Below are positions 7,826 to 16,109 of a stretch of DNA of 64,000 nt, piece by piece. The notes under the pieces are model-generated. The model saw only the letters and a list, made by a program, of their open reading frames with translations. It searched no databases and was not told where the DNA came from. Source of the DNA: SVTX01 sp045653805 (GTDB lineage: Bacteria > Bacillota > Clostridia > Oscillospirales > CAG-272). Each line of letters opens with the position of its first letter. Position 1 is the stretch's first letter. The DNA is taken from NCBI GenBank assembly GCA_045653805.1, contig JAZOMF010000094.1, positions 1 through 64,000 of the forward strand. The letters run 5' to 3'. A program made the position numbers and the translations under genes.

Positions 7826-8721
7826 TAAAAAAAACGATAGACAAAAATGATGTGAAAAGAATTTTTGCGCCACTGCCCGATAGGACTAATAAGGGTCAGA
7901 TGGGAAGAGTGTTGGTGGTCTGCGGCTCGTATGATGAGAGTGGACTTGCTATGTGCGGTGCGGCGTATTTTGCGGCAAAGGCGGCTTATAGAACCGGCGC
8001 GGGAATCGTTGAAATATTCACTCCGAGAGACAATTATTCTGTCCTTGCACCTTTAGTGCCCGAAGCGATATTTTCTCTTTACGGATGCGATGAAGTTGAG
8101 GGAGCGGTCTGCCGGAGACTTACTTTAGCGCTCTCGAGGAGCGATGCCGTTGTGATAGGATGCGGTCTTGGCAAAAGCCCGCTTTCTCTCAAGATGCTTG
8201 CCTGTGTGTTGGAGGGAGCGGATTGCCCTTTAGTTGTCGATGCCGATGCGTTGAACATTTTATCGGAAGAGACTTCGCTTTGGGATTGTGTATCAGAGGA
8301 GCAGGGAAGAAGAGTCGTGATAACTCCTCATCCGGGGGAGATGTCAAGGTTATGCGGTATGGGTATTCCTGAAATACTTGCAGATACCGTAGGAGTTGCC
8401 CGTGATTTTGCCAAAGATAAAAGAGTAATTTGCCTCTTAAAAGATCACAACACCGTTATAAGTGACGGAGAGAGTGTATATATTAACCAAAGCGGAAACG
8501 CCGGTATGGCAAGTGCGGGAATGGGTGATGTGCTTGCAGGAATTATAGGATCGATAGCTGCGAGAGAGCGCCTGCACGGAAATGGCAACGATTATTTGCT
8601 GTGCGCGGCGGTTGGAGCGTATCTTCACGGTGCCGCAGGAGACGCGGCGGCAGACAAATTGGGGCAATATTCGCTGATGGCGAGTGACCTTTTGGCGGAA
8701 ATTCCTGCCATTATCGGATGA
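7822..8721 (+). CDS. nnrD: NAD(P)H-hydrate dehydratase (ADP/ATP-dependent, YjeF C-terminal type)
   Basis: Repairs damaged hydrated NAD(P)H. The 299-residue protein has the ribokinase-like fold with NKGQMGRVLVVCGS near residue 20, VVDADALN, ITPHPGEM and the nucleotide-site GMGDVLAG near residue 233. It is the dehydratase half only: the NnrE epimerase domain often fused at the N-terminus is absent and is not encoded nearby. It overlaps the cyclophilin gene by four bases. Confidence 0.9.
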   Translation: MIKKTIDKNDVKRIFAPLPDRTNKGQMGRVLVVCGSYDESGLAMCGAAYFAAKAAYRTGAGIVEIFTPRDNYSVLAPLVPEAIFSLYGCDEVEGAVCRRLTLALSRSDAVVIGCGLGKSPLSLKMLACVLEGADCPLVVDADALNILSEETSLWDCVSEEQGRRVVITPHPGEMSRLCGMGIPEILADTVGVARDFAKDKRVICLLKDHNTVISDGESVYINQSGNAGMASAGMGDVLAGIIGSIAARERLHGNGNDYLLCAAVGAYLHGAAGDAAADKLGQYSLMASDLLAEIPAIIG

Positions 8722-8776
8722 TTTTTTGGATAATTATCACAAAAATGAAAAAAATAAAATTTTTTTAAAAAAAGTA

Positions 8777-8805
8777 TTGCATTTGAGTAAAAAATGTGGT
8801 ATTAT
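8777..8805 (+). promoter_or_regulatory. rpsT promoter
   Basis: TTGCAT (8777-8782), 17 nt, TATTAT (8800-8805). The 5' leader to 8894 includes a CCCTC...GAGGG hairpin near 8838-8855 that could be regulatory, but no known leader family was recognised. Confidence 0.7.
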
Positions 8806-8894
8806 ATATCAGTATGCGGCGGCAAAGCCTGATGTACCCTCTCAGACGGAGGGCGCGCCGAGCATTTTTAAAAATTTATACGGAGGTTGAGAAA

Positions 8895-9161
8895 ATGCCG
8901 AACATTAAATCCGCAAAGAAGCGTGTAAAAGTTACTCAGAAGAAGACTCTTCAGAACAAGATGTTCAAGTCTGCTATGAAGACCGAGATCAAGAAGTACT
9001 ACGCTGCAGTTGCTTCCGGTGATATGGCAAGCGCACAGGCTGCTTATAAGTCTGCTTCCAAGAAGATCGACGTTGCCGCATCCAAGGGCATTATCCACAA
9101 GAACGCCGCTGCTCACAAGAAGAGCCAGTTCACTAAGGCGCTCAACGGTATGCAGAAGTAA
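8895..9161 (+). CDS. rpsT: 30S ribosomal protein S20
   Basis: Primary 16S rRNA-binding protein of the small subunit. At 88 residues it has the usual length, begins MPNIKSAKKRV as S20 does, and is highly basic and helical, with the conserved KGIIHKNAAAHKKSQ near the C-terminus. ATG 8895 follows GGAGG. Monocistronic, as in most bacteria. Confidence 0.97.
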   Translation: MPNIKSAKKRVKVTQKKTLQNKMFKSAMKTEIKKYYAAVASGDMASAQAAYKSASKKIDVAASKGIIHKNAAAHKKSQFTKALNGMQK

Positions 9162-9230
9162 TTCTACAAAAACCACAATCAGCAAAATCAAGGTTGCTAT
9201 CCTAACCCAATAGTAACTAAAAGCATAAAT

Positions 9231-9275
9231 AGAGGTATGTAGGGCGCTCACCCCTGCATACCTCTGTTTATTTTT
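9231..9275 (+). terminator. rpsT terminator
   Basis: A 14-bp stem with one G-U, AGAGGTATG...CATACCTCT (9231-9265), followed by a T-rich tail. It lies 70 nt after the stop. Confidence 0.75.
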
Positions 9276-9327
9276 ATGCTGTATTCGGATAGGCTTTTTG
9301 AAAAATATGCGATTTCTAAAAAATCAC

Positions 9328-9356
9328 TTGAAAATAGATAAAAAATATGATAAAAT
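9328..9356 (+). promoter_or_regulatory. Promoter of the c-di-AMP receptor gene
   Basis: TTGAAA (9328-9333), 17 nt, TAAAAT (9351-9356). Confidence 0.7.
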
Positions 9357-9420
9357 GAATATGTATTTAATATAGAATGTGTTTGAATTTGTATTTGAGC
9401 AAATGGAAAGAGGTGTGAAT

Positions 9421-9726
9421 ATGAAGATGATAACTGCAATCGTAAATTACAAGGATACCAATAAAGTTTGTCAAGCTCTTTCCGAAAAAGGCTTCGAACA
9501 TACCCGTCTTGCTACTACAGGTGGATTTTTACGCGCAGGGAATACCACATTGCTTATTGGTGTTGATGATGCAAAACTCGACGAAGCGCTTGAGATAATT
9601 CACAACAACTCTAAGAGAAGAAAAGAAACTGTTCCGGCAGAATTGTCTGTCGGTGGAACCGGCGAGGTAATGGTCGGCGGTGCTATCGTGTTCGTTACCG
9701 AAGTCCAGAGATTTGAGAAATATTGA
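9421..9726 (+). CDS. darA: Cyclic-di-AMP receptor, PII-like (DarA/PstA family)
   Basis: A 101-residue PII-like trimer protein that binds c-di-AMP in Gram-positive bacteria. It starts MKMITAIVNYKD and shows the LATTGGFLRAGNTTLLIG loop of the family (around residues 30-47), with GGAIVFVTEVQRFEKY at the C-terminus. ATG 9421 follows AAAGAGGTG. The downstream effector of DarA is not established even in model species, and no cyclase or phosphodiesterase is nearby. Single-gene unit. Confidence 0.92.
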   Translation: MKMITAIVNYKDTNKVCQALSEKGFEHTRLATTGGFLRAGNTTLLIGVDDAKLDEALEIIHNNSKRRKETVPAELSVGGTGEVMVGGAIVFVTEVQRFEKY

Positions 9727-9740
9727 TTAAATAGTATAAC

Positions 9741-9779
9741 AAAACGTCCGCCGATTTCGGCGGACGTTTTGTGTTTTTA
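9741..9779. terminator. Bidirectional terminator between darA and prfB
   Basis: A 14-bp perfect stem, AAAACGTCCGCCGA and its complement, with T tails both ways. Confidence 0.88.
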
Positions 9780-9784
9780 TTGAA

Positions 9785-10894
9785 TTATTTGTTAGCATTC
9801 ATTTTGAGGTAAGCATTAACAAAGCCGTCGATGTTACCGTCCATAACAGACTGGATGTTACCGTCCTCATATCCTGTTCTGGTGTCCTTAGCAAGGGTAT
9901 AGGGCATAAATACGTAGGAACGGATCTGCGCCCCCCACTCAATGTTGGTCTTGTTACCCTGAATTTCTTCAATGGTGTCAAGGCGCTCGCGGAGCTTGAT
10001 CTCCATCAGCTTTGCCTTCAGCATTTTCATAGCAGTCTCCTTATTCTGGAGCTGGCTTCTCTCGGTCTGACAACCTACAACGATACCTGTGGGCTTATGA
10101 ACGATACGGATCGCAGAGTCGGTCTTGTTAATGTGCTGACCACCCGCACCCGAGGAACGGTGAGCGGTGATTTCAAGGTCTTCGTCGCGAAGAATTACGG
10201 TGTCAACGTTCTCAAATTCGGGCATTACCTCGATAGAGGAGAAGGAGGTCTGGCGTCTGCCTGCCGAGTCAAAGGGAGATACGCGGACAAGACGATGAAC
10301 GCCGTTTTCGCTCTTGAGGTAGCCGTATGCATTAACACCCTCGACGGTAATGGTTGCGGACTTAATTCCAGCCGCATCGCCGTCCAGCCAGTCAACCAGC
10401 TTTACCTTAAAGCCTGACTTTTCTGCGTATCTGGTGATCATTCTGTAAAGCATCTGCGCCCAGTCCTGAGCCTCTGTTCCGCCTGCACCGGGATGGAAGG
10501 AAACGATGGCGTTGTTCTTATCGTATTCCTCGCAAAGAAGAACCGCGATTCTTTCCTTTTCTGCGGTAGCTTCTATCTCTGCAAGCTCGCTTTGAACCTC
10601 GTCAACAAAGCTGTCGTCGTTTTCCTCGATTGCCATTTCCGCAAGAGCGATAGCGTCCTCAAGGCGAGAACAAAGCTTGTCGTAGTCGTCGATGGTGTCC
10701 TGAGATTGCTTTATTTCCTGAGTTATTTTGTTTGCCTGGTCGGGATTGCTCCAAAAATTTGGGTCAAGGGTCTGCGCGCTAAGCTCAGATACCTTGGCTT
10801 TAAGGTCAACGATGCGGAGCGCGTTGCCAAGCTCCTTTACGTCGCCTCTCATATCTATAAGCTTTCTTTTTGCTTCTTCAAGTGCAATAATCAT
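9785..10894 (-). CDS. prfB: Peptide chain release factor 2 (RF2), without frameshift site
   Basis: Recognises UAA and UGA stop codons. The 369-residue frame has the RF2 codon-reading SPF tripeptide (206-208) and the catalytic GGQ loop (251-253). Most bacteria need a +1 frameshift at an internal CUU-UGA near codon 25 to make RF2, which autoregulates the gene; here the frame is continuous through that region (Leu22 is CTT, followed by GGC), with AAGGAG directly before it. ATG 10894 is chosen because GAGGAT lies eight bases upstream; the frame extends seven codons further without a ribosome site. Confidence 0.95.
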   Translation of the reverse strand: MIIALEEAKRKLIDMRGDVKELGNALRIVDLKAKVSELSAQTLDPNFWSNPDQANKITQEIKQSQDTIDDYDKLCSRLEDAIALAEMAIEENDDSFVDEVQSELAEIEATAEKERIAVLLCEEYDKNNAIVSFHPGAGGTEAQDWAQMLYRMITRYAEKSGFKVKLVDWLDGDAAGIKSATITVEGVNAYGYLKSENGVHRLVRVSPFDSAGRRQTSFSSIEVMPEFENVDTVILRDEDLEITAHRSSGAGGQHINKTDSAIRIVHKPTGIVVGCQTERSQLQNKETAMKMLKAKLMEIKLRERLDTIEEIQGNKTNIEWGAQIRSYVFMPYTLAKDTRTGYEDGNIQSVMDGNIDGFVNAYLKMNANK

Positions 10895-11037
10895 TAGTTT
10901 TATCCTCGTAAACATATTTCTTCAGCATAATTATACCACAAGTTTTAGCATTTTGCAAGACCTTTTTTCGTCTTTTGAATACTTTTTACGAAAAGGCGAA
11001 AAATATTTTTGGATAGCGAAAATATGGCGCGTTTCTA

Positions 11038-11066
11038 TTGACTTTTTTATAATAAAGTTATATAAT
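11038..11066 (+). promoter_or_regulatory. Promoter of the DUF1858-trmK run
   Basis: TTGACT (11038-11043), 17 nt, TATAAT (11061-11066). Confidence 0.8.
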
Positions 11067-11106
11067 AGTATATGTAAAAATATGTCTTTAAGGAGGTCAA
11101 ACAAGA

Positions 11107-11307
11107 ATGAAGGTAACTAAGGAATCCATCATTGGCGATATTCTCGATTACGATAGAGGAACTGCAGAGTTTTTCTTTGAGATCGGTATGCACTGCCTCG
11201 GTTGTCCCGCTTCTCGCGGAGAGTCTATCGAAGAGGCTTGCGCGGTACACGGAACCGATGCGGACGAGCTTGTGGAGAAGATCAACGCGTATCTTTCCGA
11301 TAAGTAA
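11107..11307 (+). CDS. DUF1858 small redox-disulfide protein (TIGR03980)
   Basis: A 66-residue protein with CxxC in MHCLGCPAS (Cys30 and Cys33) and a third cysteine in EEACAVHG. Family members are associated with hybrid cluster protein and are thought to carry a redox disulfide; the partner here is unknown and no hcp gene is in the window. AGGAGG lies about ten bases before the ATG. A 15-bp hairpin follows before trmK. Confidence 0.88.
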   Translation: MKVTKESIIGDILDYDRGTAEFFFEIGMHCLGCPASRGESIEEACAVHGTDADELVEKINAYLSDK

Positions 11308-11313
11308 GTCGAT

Positions 11314-11347
11314 ATATGCGAAGTCTTCCTCAGAAGACTTCGCATAT
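11314..11347. other. 15-bp perfect intergenic hairpin
   Basis: ATATGCGAAGTCTTC and its exact complement around the loop CTCA, between DUF1858 and trmK. It lacks a T run on either strand, so it is not a standard terminator; it may stabilise the upstream message or be a processing site. Confidence 0.6.
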
Positions 11348-11375
11348 ACGAAAAAAACAAATTTTAGGAATAATT

Positions 11376-12065
11376 ATGGTACTCGATATAAGATTACGCA
11401 CGGCGGCTGATATGGTGCCAAGGGGTGCGCGACTTGCCGACATCGGCAGTGACCATGCCTATTTGCCTATCGCTCTGTGCCTGGAAAATAAAATAGAATG
11501 TGCGCTGGCGTCGGACATCAACGAAGGGCCTGTCCGGGCGGCGGTTGCAAATATACATAAAAACGGCTTAGGTGACCGCATTGTGGCGGTACGAGCCGAC
11601 GGACTTGACAAAACGAGAGACTTCGCCCCAAACTGCATAACCGTGCTGGGTATGGGCGGCGAGCTTATCGTTTCCATTCTCGATAAGGCGGATTGGGTAA
11701 GGAAGGAAGGCATCACCCTGGTGCTTCAACCTATGACTCACCCCGAAATTCTTGCCAAATATCTTGCCGAAGAGGGCTTTGACGTCATCGGCGAGAAGAT
11801 CGTGCGCGACGGCACGAGAGACGATCGCATCTATCGCATCATCTGCGGGAAATTTGACGGAAAAAGACGAGCATTGACCGAGGCTGAGGCACTTGTGGGT
11901 AAGATCAATCTTGCAAGCGGTGACGATGTGGCGAGAGCGTATATCGAAAGAATAATTCGCGTTTTCTCGGTGAGAATCGCAGGCAAGAGCGGCGTAGGAG
12001 CGGATGCATCTTTTGAAGAGAGCATTGTGAACGAATTGAAGTCCTACCTTGAAAGGAATTTTTGA
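11376..12065 (+). CDS. trmK: tRNA (adenine22-N1)-methyltransferase TrmK
   Basis: Methylates A22 of tRNAs using SAM. The 229-residue protein has the TrmK start RLRTAADMVPRGARLADIGSDHAYLPIAL, a SAM-binding glycine motif around residue 24, and LGMGGELIVSIL, with a helical C-terminal part. ATG 11376 has AGGAA upstream. It is followed two bases after its stop by the Nif3 gene, the pairing seen throughout Firmicutes. Confidence 0.93.
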   Translation: MVLDIRLRTAADMVPRGARLADIGSDHAYLPIALCLENKIECALASDINEGPVRAAVANIHKNGLGDRIVAVRADGLDKTRDFAPNCITVLGMGGELIVSILDKADWVRKEGITLVLQPMTHPEILAKYLAEEGFDVIGEKIVRDGTRDDRIYRIICGKFDGKRRALTEAEALVGKINLASGDDVARAYIERIIRVFSVRIAGKSGVGADASFEESIVNELKSYLERNF

Positions 12066-12067
12066 TT

Positions 12068-12847
12068 ATGACAGTAATTGAACTTTACAATAAACTTGGC
12101 GAGATAATACCCGCGTCACTCTCCTGTCCTTGGGATAAGGACGGACTTGAAAGCTGTCCAGAGCCGCAGAAGGAGGTCAAAAAGATACTTATAACCCTTG
12201 ACATAACGAACGCGGCTATCGATCGAGCGATCGAGGGCAACTTTGACGTGATCGTGTCTCATCATCCCGTCTTTTTCGGCGGACTTGGTGTAATGAACGC
12301 GTTGACCTTCGACGGAGCAAAGGCGGTAAGACTTGCAAGGAACAATATCGCGGCGATGTCATTCCATACCAGACTTGACGCGCGCGAGGACGGGGTTAAT
12401 GACACGCTTGCCCGTCTTTGCGGTCTGAAAAATATCGAGATCATCGGTGATGATAAGGTTGCGCGCGTGGGCGAGCTTGATGAGGAGATAGCTCTCTCGG
12501 ATTTTGCGAAAAAGGTTAAATCCGTACTCTCCTATGGAAGCGGTGAGCGTGAGGCAACTCTCACGGTCTGCAACGTAAACGGCAAGGTCAAAAGAGTTGC
12601 GCTTGTCGGCGGATCGGGTGGGGACATGATGAATCTCGCCAAGGAAGCGGGAGCCGACACCTATCTCACGGGTGATGCCAAGCACCACGAGTATCTCGGC
12701 GCGTACGATTTCGGAATAAACCTTATCTGCGCAGGACATTTCTTTACCGAGCATCCCGTATGCGAATATCTCGATAAGACGCTCGGCGAGATATGTCCCG
12801 ACACACAGCGCGAGATATATTTTTCAAACCAGATGATAACAATTTAA
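12068..12847 (+). CDS. Nif3-like dinuclear metal-centre protein
   Basis: A 259-residue member of the NIF3/YqfO family (PF01784), toroidal hexamers with a two-metal site. Candidate ligands are in SHHPVFF, FHTRLDAREDG and the C-terminal GHFFTEHPV. The family has been proposed to be a GTP cyclohydrolase-like hydrolase, but its cellular role is unsettled. It lacks the PII-like insert of the longer YqfO form. ATG 12068 sits nine bases after AGGAA; a TTG at 12062 is in frame. Confidence 0.9.
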   Translation: MTVIELYNKLGEIIPASLSCPWDKDGLESCPEPQKEVKKILITLDITNAAIDRAIEGNFDVIVSHHPVFFGGLGVMNALTFDGAKAVRLARNNIAAMSFHTRLDAREDGVNDTLARLCGLKNIEIIGDDKVARVGELDEEIALSDFAKKVKSVLSYGSGEREATLTVCNVNGKVKRVALVGGSGGDMMNLAKEAGADTYLTGDAKHHEYLGAYDFGINLICAGHFFTEHPVCEYLDKTLGEICPDTQREIYFSNQMITI

Positions 12848-12867
12848 AGATTTATTGGAGAATAGAT

Positions 12868-13554
12868 ATGACTTACGTAGTGGCAAATTTACACGGAAAT
12901 TATACGAAATTCAAGCAGCTTTTAAAGACTATCTCGTTCAAGGATACTGACATTATGTACGTCCTCGGAGACATCGTTGACTACGGCGATGAGAGCATGG
13001 AGCTTATCGGAGACCTCAGCATTAGATACAATATTTATCCTATCGTAGGTGAGCACGATTACATAGCACTCAAGATGCTTTCGGGTTTTGAGGGGATGCT
13101 TAAATCGGGCGAGACTCCCGATAAAAAGTTCATCACCAAGATGACGGAGTGGGTTCAAGACGGCGGACAAAGCACTCTTGACAGTTTCCGAACTCTTGAC
13201 GCTGAAATGAAGGAAGGCGTTATTGATTACCTCACCGACATGACCATTTACGAGGAGACCGAGGTGAAGGGCAAGAAGTATCTTCTTGTTCACGCGGGAA
13301 TTGCGGGATATAAGAGCGGAATGGAGCTTGAGGATCTTAAGCCCAATGCGTTCTTTACCGAGCCTCTTGATTTTACAAAGAGATATTTTGATGACGTAAC
13401 CGTTATCGTAGGTCACAATCCCACAACCGAGGAAAACGGCGGCGACGGCAAGATATTCTACGGCAACGGAAGTATCGCCATCGACTGCGGCGAGGCGAGA
13501 GGCGGCACTATCGGTTGCCTCCGTCTTGACGATGGAAAAGAATTTTACGTTTGA
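12868..13554 (+). CDS. Calcineurin-like phosphoesterase with altered motifs
   Basis: A 228-residue protein with the layout of bacterial PPP-type serine/threonine phosphatases, but several signatures differ: NLHGN replaces DxHG at residues 6-10, GDIVDYGDES replaces GDxVDRG, and GEHD replaces GNHE. The later VHAGI and GHNPT motifs are intact. It may have low or changed activity, or act as a regulator. GGAG lies seven bases before ATG 12868. Its place between Nif3 and rlmD suggests cotranscription. Confidence 0.8.
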   Translation: MTYVVANLHGNYTKFKQLLKTISFKDTDIMYVLGDIVDYGDESMELIGDLSIRYNIYPIVGEHDYIALKMLSGFEGMLKSGETPDKKFITKMTEWVQDGGQSTLDSFRTLDAEMKEGVIDYLTDMTIYEETEVKGKKYLLVHAGIAGYKSGMELEDLKPNAFFTEPLDFTKRYFDDVTVIVGHNPTTEENGGDGKIFYGNGSIAIDCGEARGGTIGCLRLDDGKEFYV

Positions 13555-13566
13555 TAGGTAAAAGCT

Positions 13567-14958
13567 GTGAATATAAAGAAAAACGATATAATCGAGCTTG
13601 ATATAACCGACCTCAATAATTTAGGTTGCGGCGTGGGAAAGACCGATGACGGCGTGGTTGTGTTCGTTAAGGGTGCGGTCACGGGTGACCGAGTCGCGGC
13701 GAAGATAATCAAGGTGTCCTCAAGCTTTCTTGTGGGCAGGCTCGAAAAGATACTTGCAAGCTCGCCCAACCGTATGGACGGAAATGGGTTGAGAACAACC
13801 GATTGCAAAGCGCCCCAATCCTGCGGCGGTTGCATTTATAGAAATATCAAGTATGAGCACGAGCTTATTTTGAAGCGTGACTACGTTAAAAACGCATTCC
13901 GCAAGGCGGGACTTCCCAATGTGGTGGTGCTTGATACGGCGCACACCGACCGTGTGACGGGCTACCGAAATAAGGGTCAGTACCCCGTGAGAGAGGTGCA
14001 GGGCAGAGTGAGAGCGGGATTTTTCGCTGCTAAAACTCACGATCTTATCCCTTGCGAGAGCTGCTTGCTTCAACCAGATATTTTTGGTGAAATAGTGACC
14101 TTTGTCACTGATTTTGCCGAGAAAAATAAGATAAGAGCATACGACGAGGAAAGCGGACGCGGCATTTTGCGCCACATATATCTCCGAATTGCCGAAAAAA
14201 CGGGTCAGATCATGGTTTGCCTCGTTATAAATGCGGATAAAATGCCCGCAAGTGAGAAGTTTGCCGCCGAAGTGGTCGAAAAATTCCCCTCGGTGACCTC
14301 GGTTATGCTCAACGTAAACAAAAAGAATACAAACGTTATCCTCGGTGAGAAATTCATCTGCATCGGGGGCAACGATTACATAATCGACGAGCTTTGCGGC
14401 TTGAATTTCAAAATTTCGGCAGGCTCGTTCTATCAGGTCAACCGCGACGGCGCGGAGATGCTCTACGGTCTTGCCAAGGAGAGAGCTGCGCTGACAGGCA
14501 AGGAAACTGTTGCCGACCTTTATTGCGGTGCAGGTACTATCGGGCTTTCCATGGCTAATGACGCGGAGAGAATCGTGGGCGTTGAGATAGTTGACGAGGC
14601 GGTTGAGTGCGCTAAGGAAAATGCAAAGCTCAACGGCATAGAAAACGCGTATTTCTTTTGCGGCGATGCGTCCGATACAAGAGGACTTTTGGCAACGGCG
14701 AAGGATACTCTTGGCGATTTCTGCCCAGACGTGGTAATTATCGACCCGCCCAGAAAGGGAACTACCGAGGAGCTTATAAATTATCTTGATTCTCTTGGCG
14801 TCAGAAGAATAGTTTACGTCTCCTGTGGCCCCGACACGCTGGCGCGCGATTGCGCTTGGTTTGCCGCAAGGGGATATTCTATCGGCGAGGTTACGCCGGT
14901 TGATTTATTCCCCGGCACTGGGCACGTGGAAAGTGTCGTATGTCTGACGAGAAAATAA
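13567..14958 (+). CDS. 23S rRNA (uracil-5-)-methyltransferase RlmD/RlmCD-like
   Basis: Methylates U in 23S rRNA (U1939, and possibly U747) with SAM. The 463-residue protein has an N-terminal TRAM domain (about 1-60), iron-sulfur cysteines in CKAPQSCGGCIY near residues 79-90, a SAM site (VADLYCGAGTIGLSMA) and the catalytic cysteine in YVSCGPDTLARD near residue 419. Gram-positive members can methylate both sites, so I leave the symbol open. GTG 13567 is chosen; the ribosome site ATAGGT is weak. Confidence 0.92.
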   Translation: MNIKKNDIIELDITDLNNLGCGVGKTDDGVVVFVKGAVTGDRVAAKIIKVSSSFLVGRLEKILASSPNRMDGNGLRTTDCKAPQSCGGCIYRNIKYEHELILKRDYVKNAFRKAGLPNVVVLDTAHTDRVTGYRNKGQYPVREVQGRVRAGFFAAKTHDLIPCESCLLQPDIFGEIVTFVTDFAEKNKIRAYDEESGRGILRHIYLRIAEKTGQIMVCLVINADKMPASEKFAAEVVEKFPSVTSVMLNVNKKNTNVILGEKFICIGGNDYIIDELCGLNFKISAGSFYQVNRDGAEMLYGLAKERAALTGKETVADLYCGAGTIGLSMANDAERIVGVEIVDEAVECAKENAKLNGIENAYFFCGDASDTRGLLATAKDTLGDFCPDVVIIDPPRKGTTEELINYLDSLGVRRIVYVSCGPDTLARDCAWFAARGYSIGEVTPVDLFPGTGHVESVVCLTRK

Positions 14959-14971
14959 TGGAGAGCATTTT

Positions 14972-15310
14972 ATGAATGATATAGAACTCATCTATGAAAA
15001 AGTGAAAGACAGTCACAATTTGTGTCTGACGAACACCTCTGCCTTAAATGAAGGCTTTGTTTGGGATGTCCCTATTATTTACGGTGAATCTCAACAAGGA
15101 AGATTTTGGTTGTATGCAGACGAAGATGTGCCCAATCCGCACGGAATCGGGTTTGTTTTTTCTGTAGAATATAAAGGATATGAGGAACAGACAGAAGAGG
15201 GATTGGAAAGCGTGGCTAAGTGTCATACACATTGGCATCCGCAGACCATAGAACAAGCCGTTGAAGATATAAACAATTTTATGACAGGGCGGCGTATTTT
15301 CAAAAAGTGA
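14972..15310 (+). CDS. Hypothetical protein
   Basis: A 112-residue, slightly acidic protein without signal peptide or membrane segment; aromatic residues are frequent (GRFWLYADED, THWHPQTIEQ). I do not recognise a family. The N-terminal helix followed by beta-rich sequence and the C-terminal HWHPQTIEQAVEDINNFM helix look like a small soluble single domain. GGAG is nine bases before the ATG, and it follows rlmD by 13 nt, so it is likely cotranscribed. Confidence 0.75.
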   Translation: MNDIELIYEKVKDSHNLCLTNTSALNEGFVWDVPIIYGESQQGRFWLYADEDVPNPHGIGFVFSVEYKGYEEQTEEGLESVAKCHTHWHPQTIEQAVEDINNFMTGRRIFKK

Positions 15311-15434
15311 GACTTTTTGGAGTTTCCACCCCCATTTTTAGCCCATTTTGAGACCTTTTGGAGTCTTGACCCATGTTGAAAGCGTGGTTTGCCGTACAAA
15401 ATAAATTATCTATTGTAAAGAGGTGGAGTCAACT

Positions 15435-16100
15435 ATGAAGCTTTTGCTAAACGGACTTACAAAGTTAATATTCGGCATTGTTCTCATAGGACTTTTGCTG
15501 TTTTTGCCCGCGTGGACCTTTAATTATTTGGGCGCGTGGCTGTTTATGGGAGTGCTTTTGGTCCCTGTTATGATAATGGGCGTGGTTTTATTCATCAAGG
15601 CTCCCGATCTGCTTGAAAAAAGACTTCAAAATAAAGAAAAAGAGATAACTCAAAAGGGCGTGATCGCGCTTTCGGGGCTTATGTTCATTGGTGGATTCGT
15701 TCTCTCGGCTCTCGATTTTAGGTTTGGTTGGTCGTATGTTCCTATGTGGCTGACTATAACGGCGGCAGTGATTTTTCTCGCGGGATACGGTATGTTTGCC
15801 GAGGTTATGCGTGAAAACGCTTATCTTTCAAGAACTGTTGAGGTTCAGGAGGGTCAAAAGGTTGTCAGTACGGGGCTTTACGGTGTGGTTCGTCACCCCA
15901 TGTATCTTGCCACCCTTCTTATGTTTCTGCCGATGCCTTTGATTTTGCAATCGTTTTGGGGGCTTATCCCCTTTGCCATCTATCCCGTGGTAATCGTTAT
16001 CCGAATAATCAACGAGTAAAGGGTGCTTGCAGAGGGACTTGAGGGCTACTCCGAATATAAAACACGAGTAAAATACAGATTAATTCCATTTATTTGGTAA
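15435..16100 (+). pseudogene. Isoprenylcysteine methyltransferase-like (ICMT/NnrU) membrane protein, interrupted by an in-frame stop
   Basis: The first 194 residues form a polytopic membrane protein ending in the family strings LYGVVRHPMYLA and IRIINE. At 16017 a TAA falls where family members have Glu (NEEKVL); the same frame then continues with RVLAEGLEGYSEYKTRVKYR and LIPFIW to a natural TAA at 16098-16100. This is a single-base nonsense change (GAA to TAA) removing the conserved cofactor-binding C-terminal helix. It could be a true recent pseudogene or a sequencing or assembly variant. Ribosome site AGGTGGAG precedes ATG 15435. Confidence 0.85.
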
Positions 16101-16109
16101 GGATCTTTT

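Noticed and set aside
7821..8721. Full bifunctional NnrE-NnrD protein
   Set aside because: Only the dehydratase domain is encoded; the upstream gene is a cyclophilin, not an epimerase.
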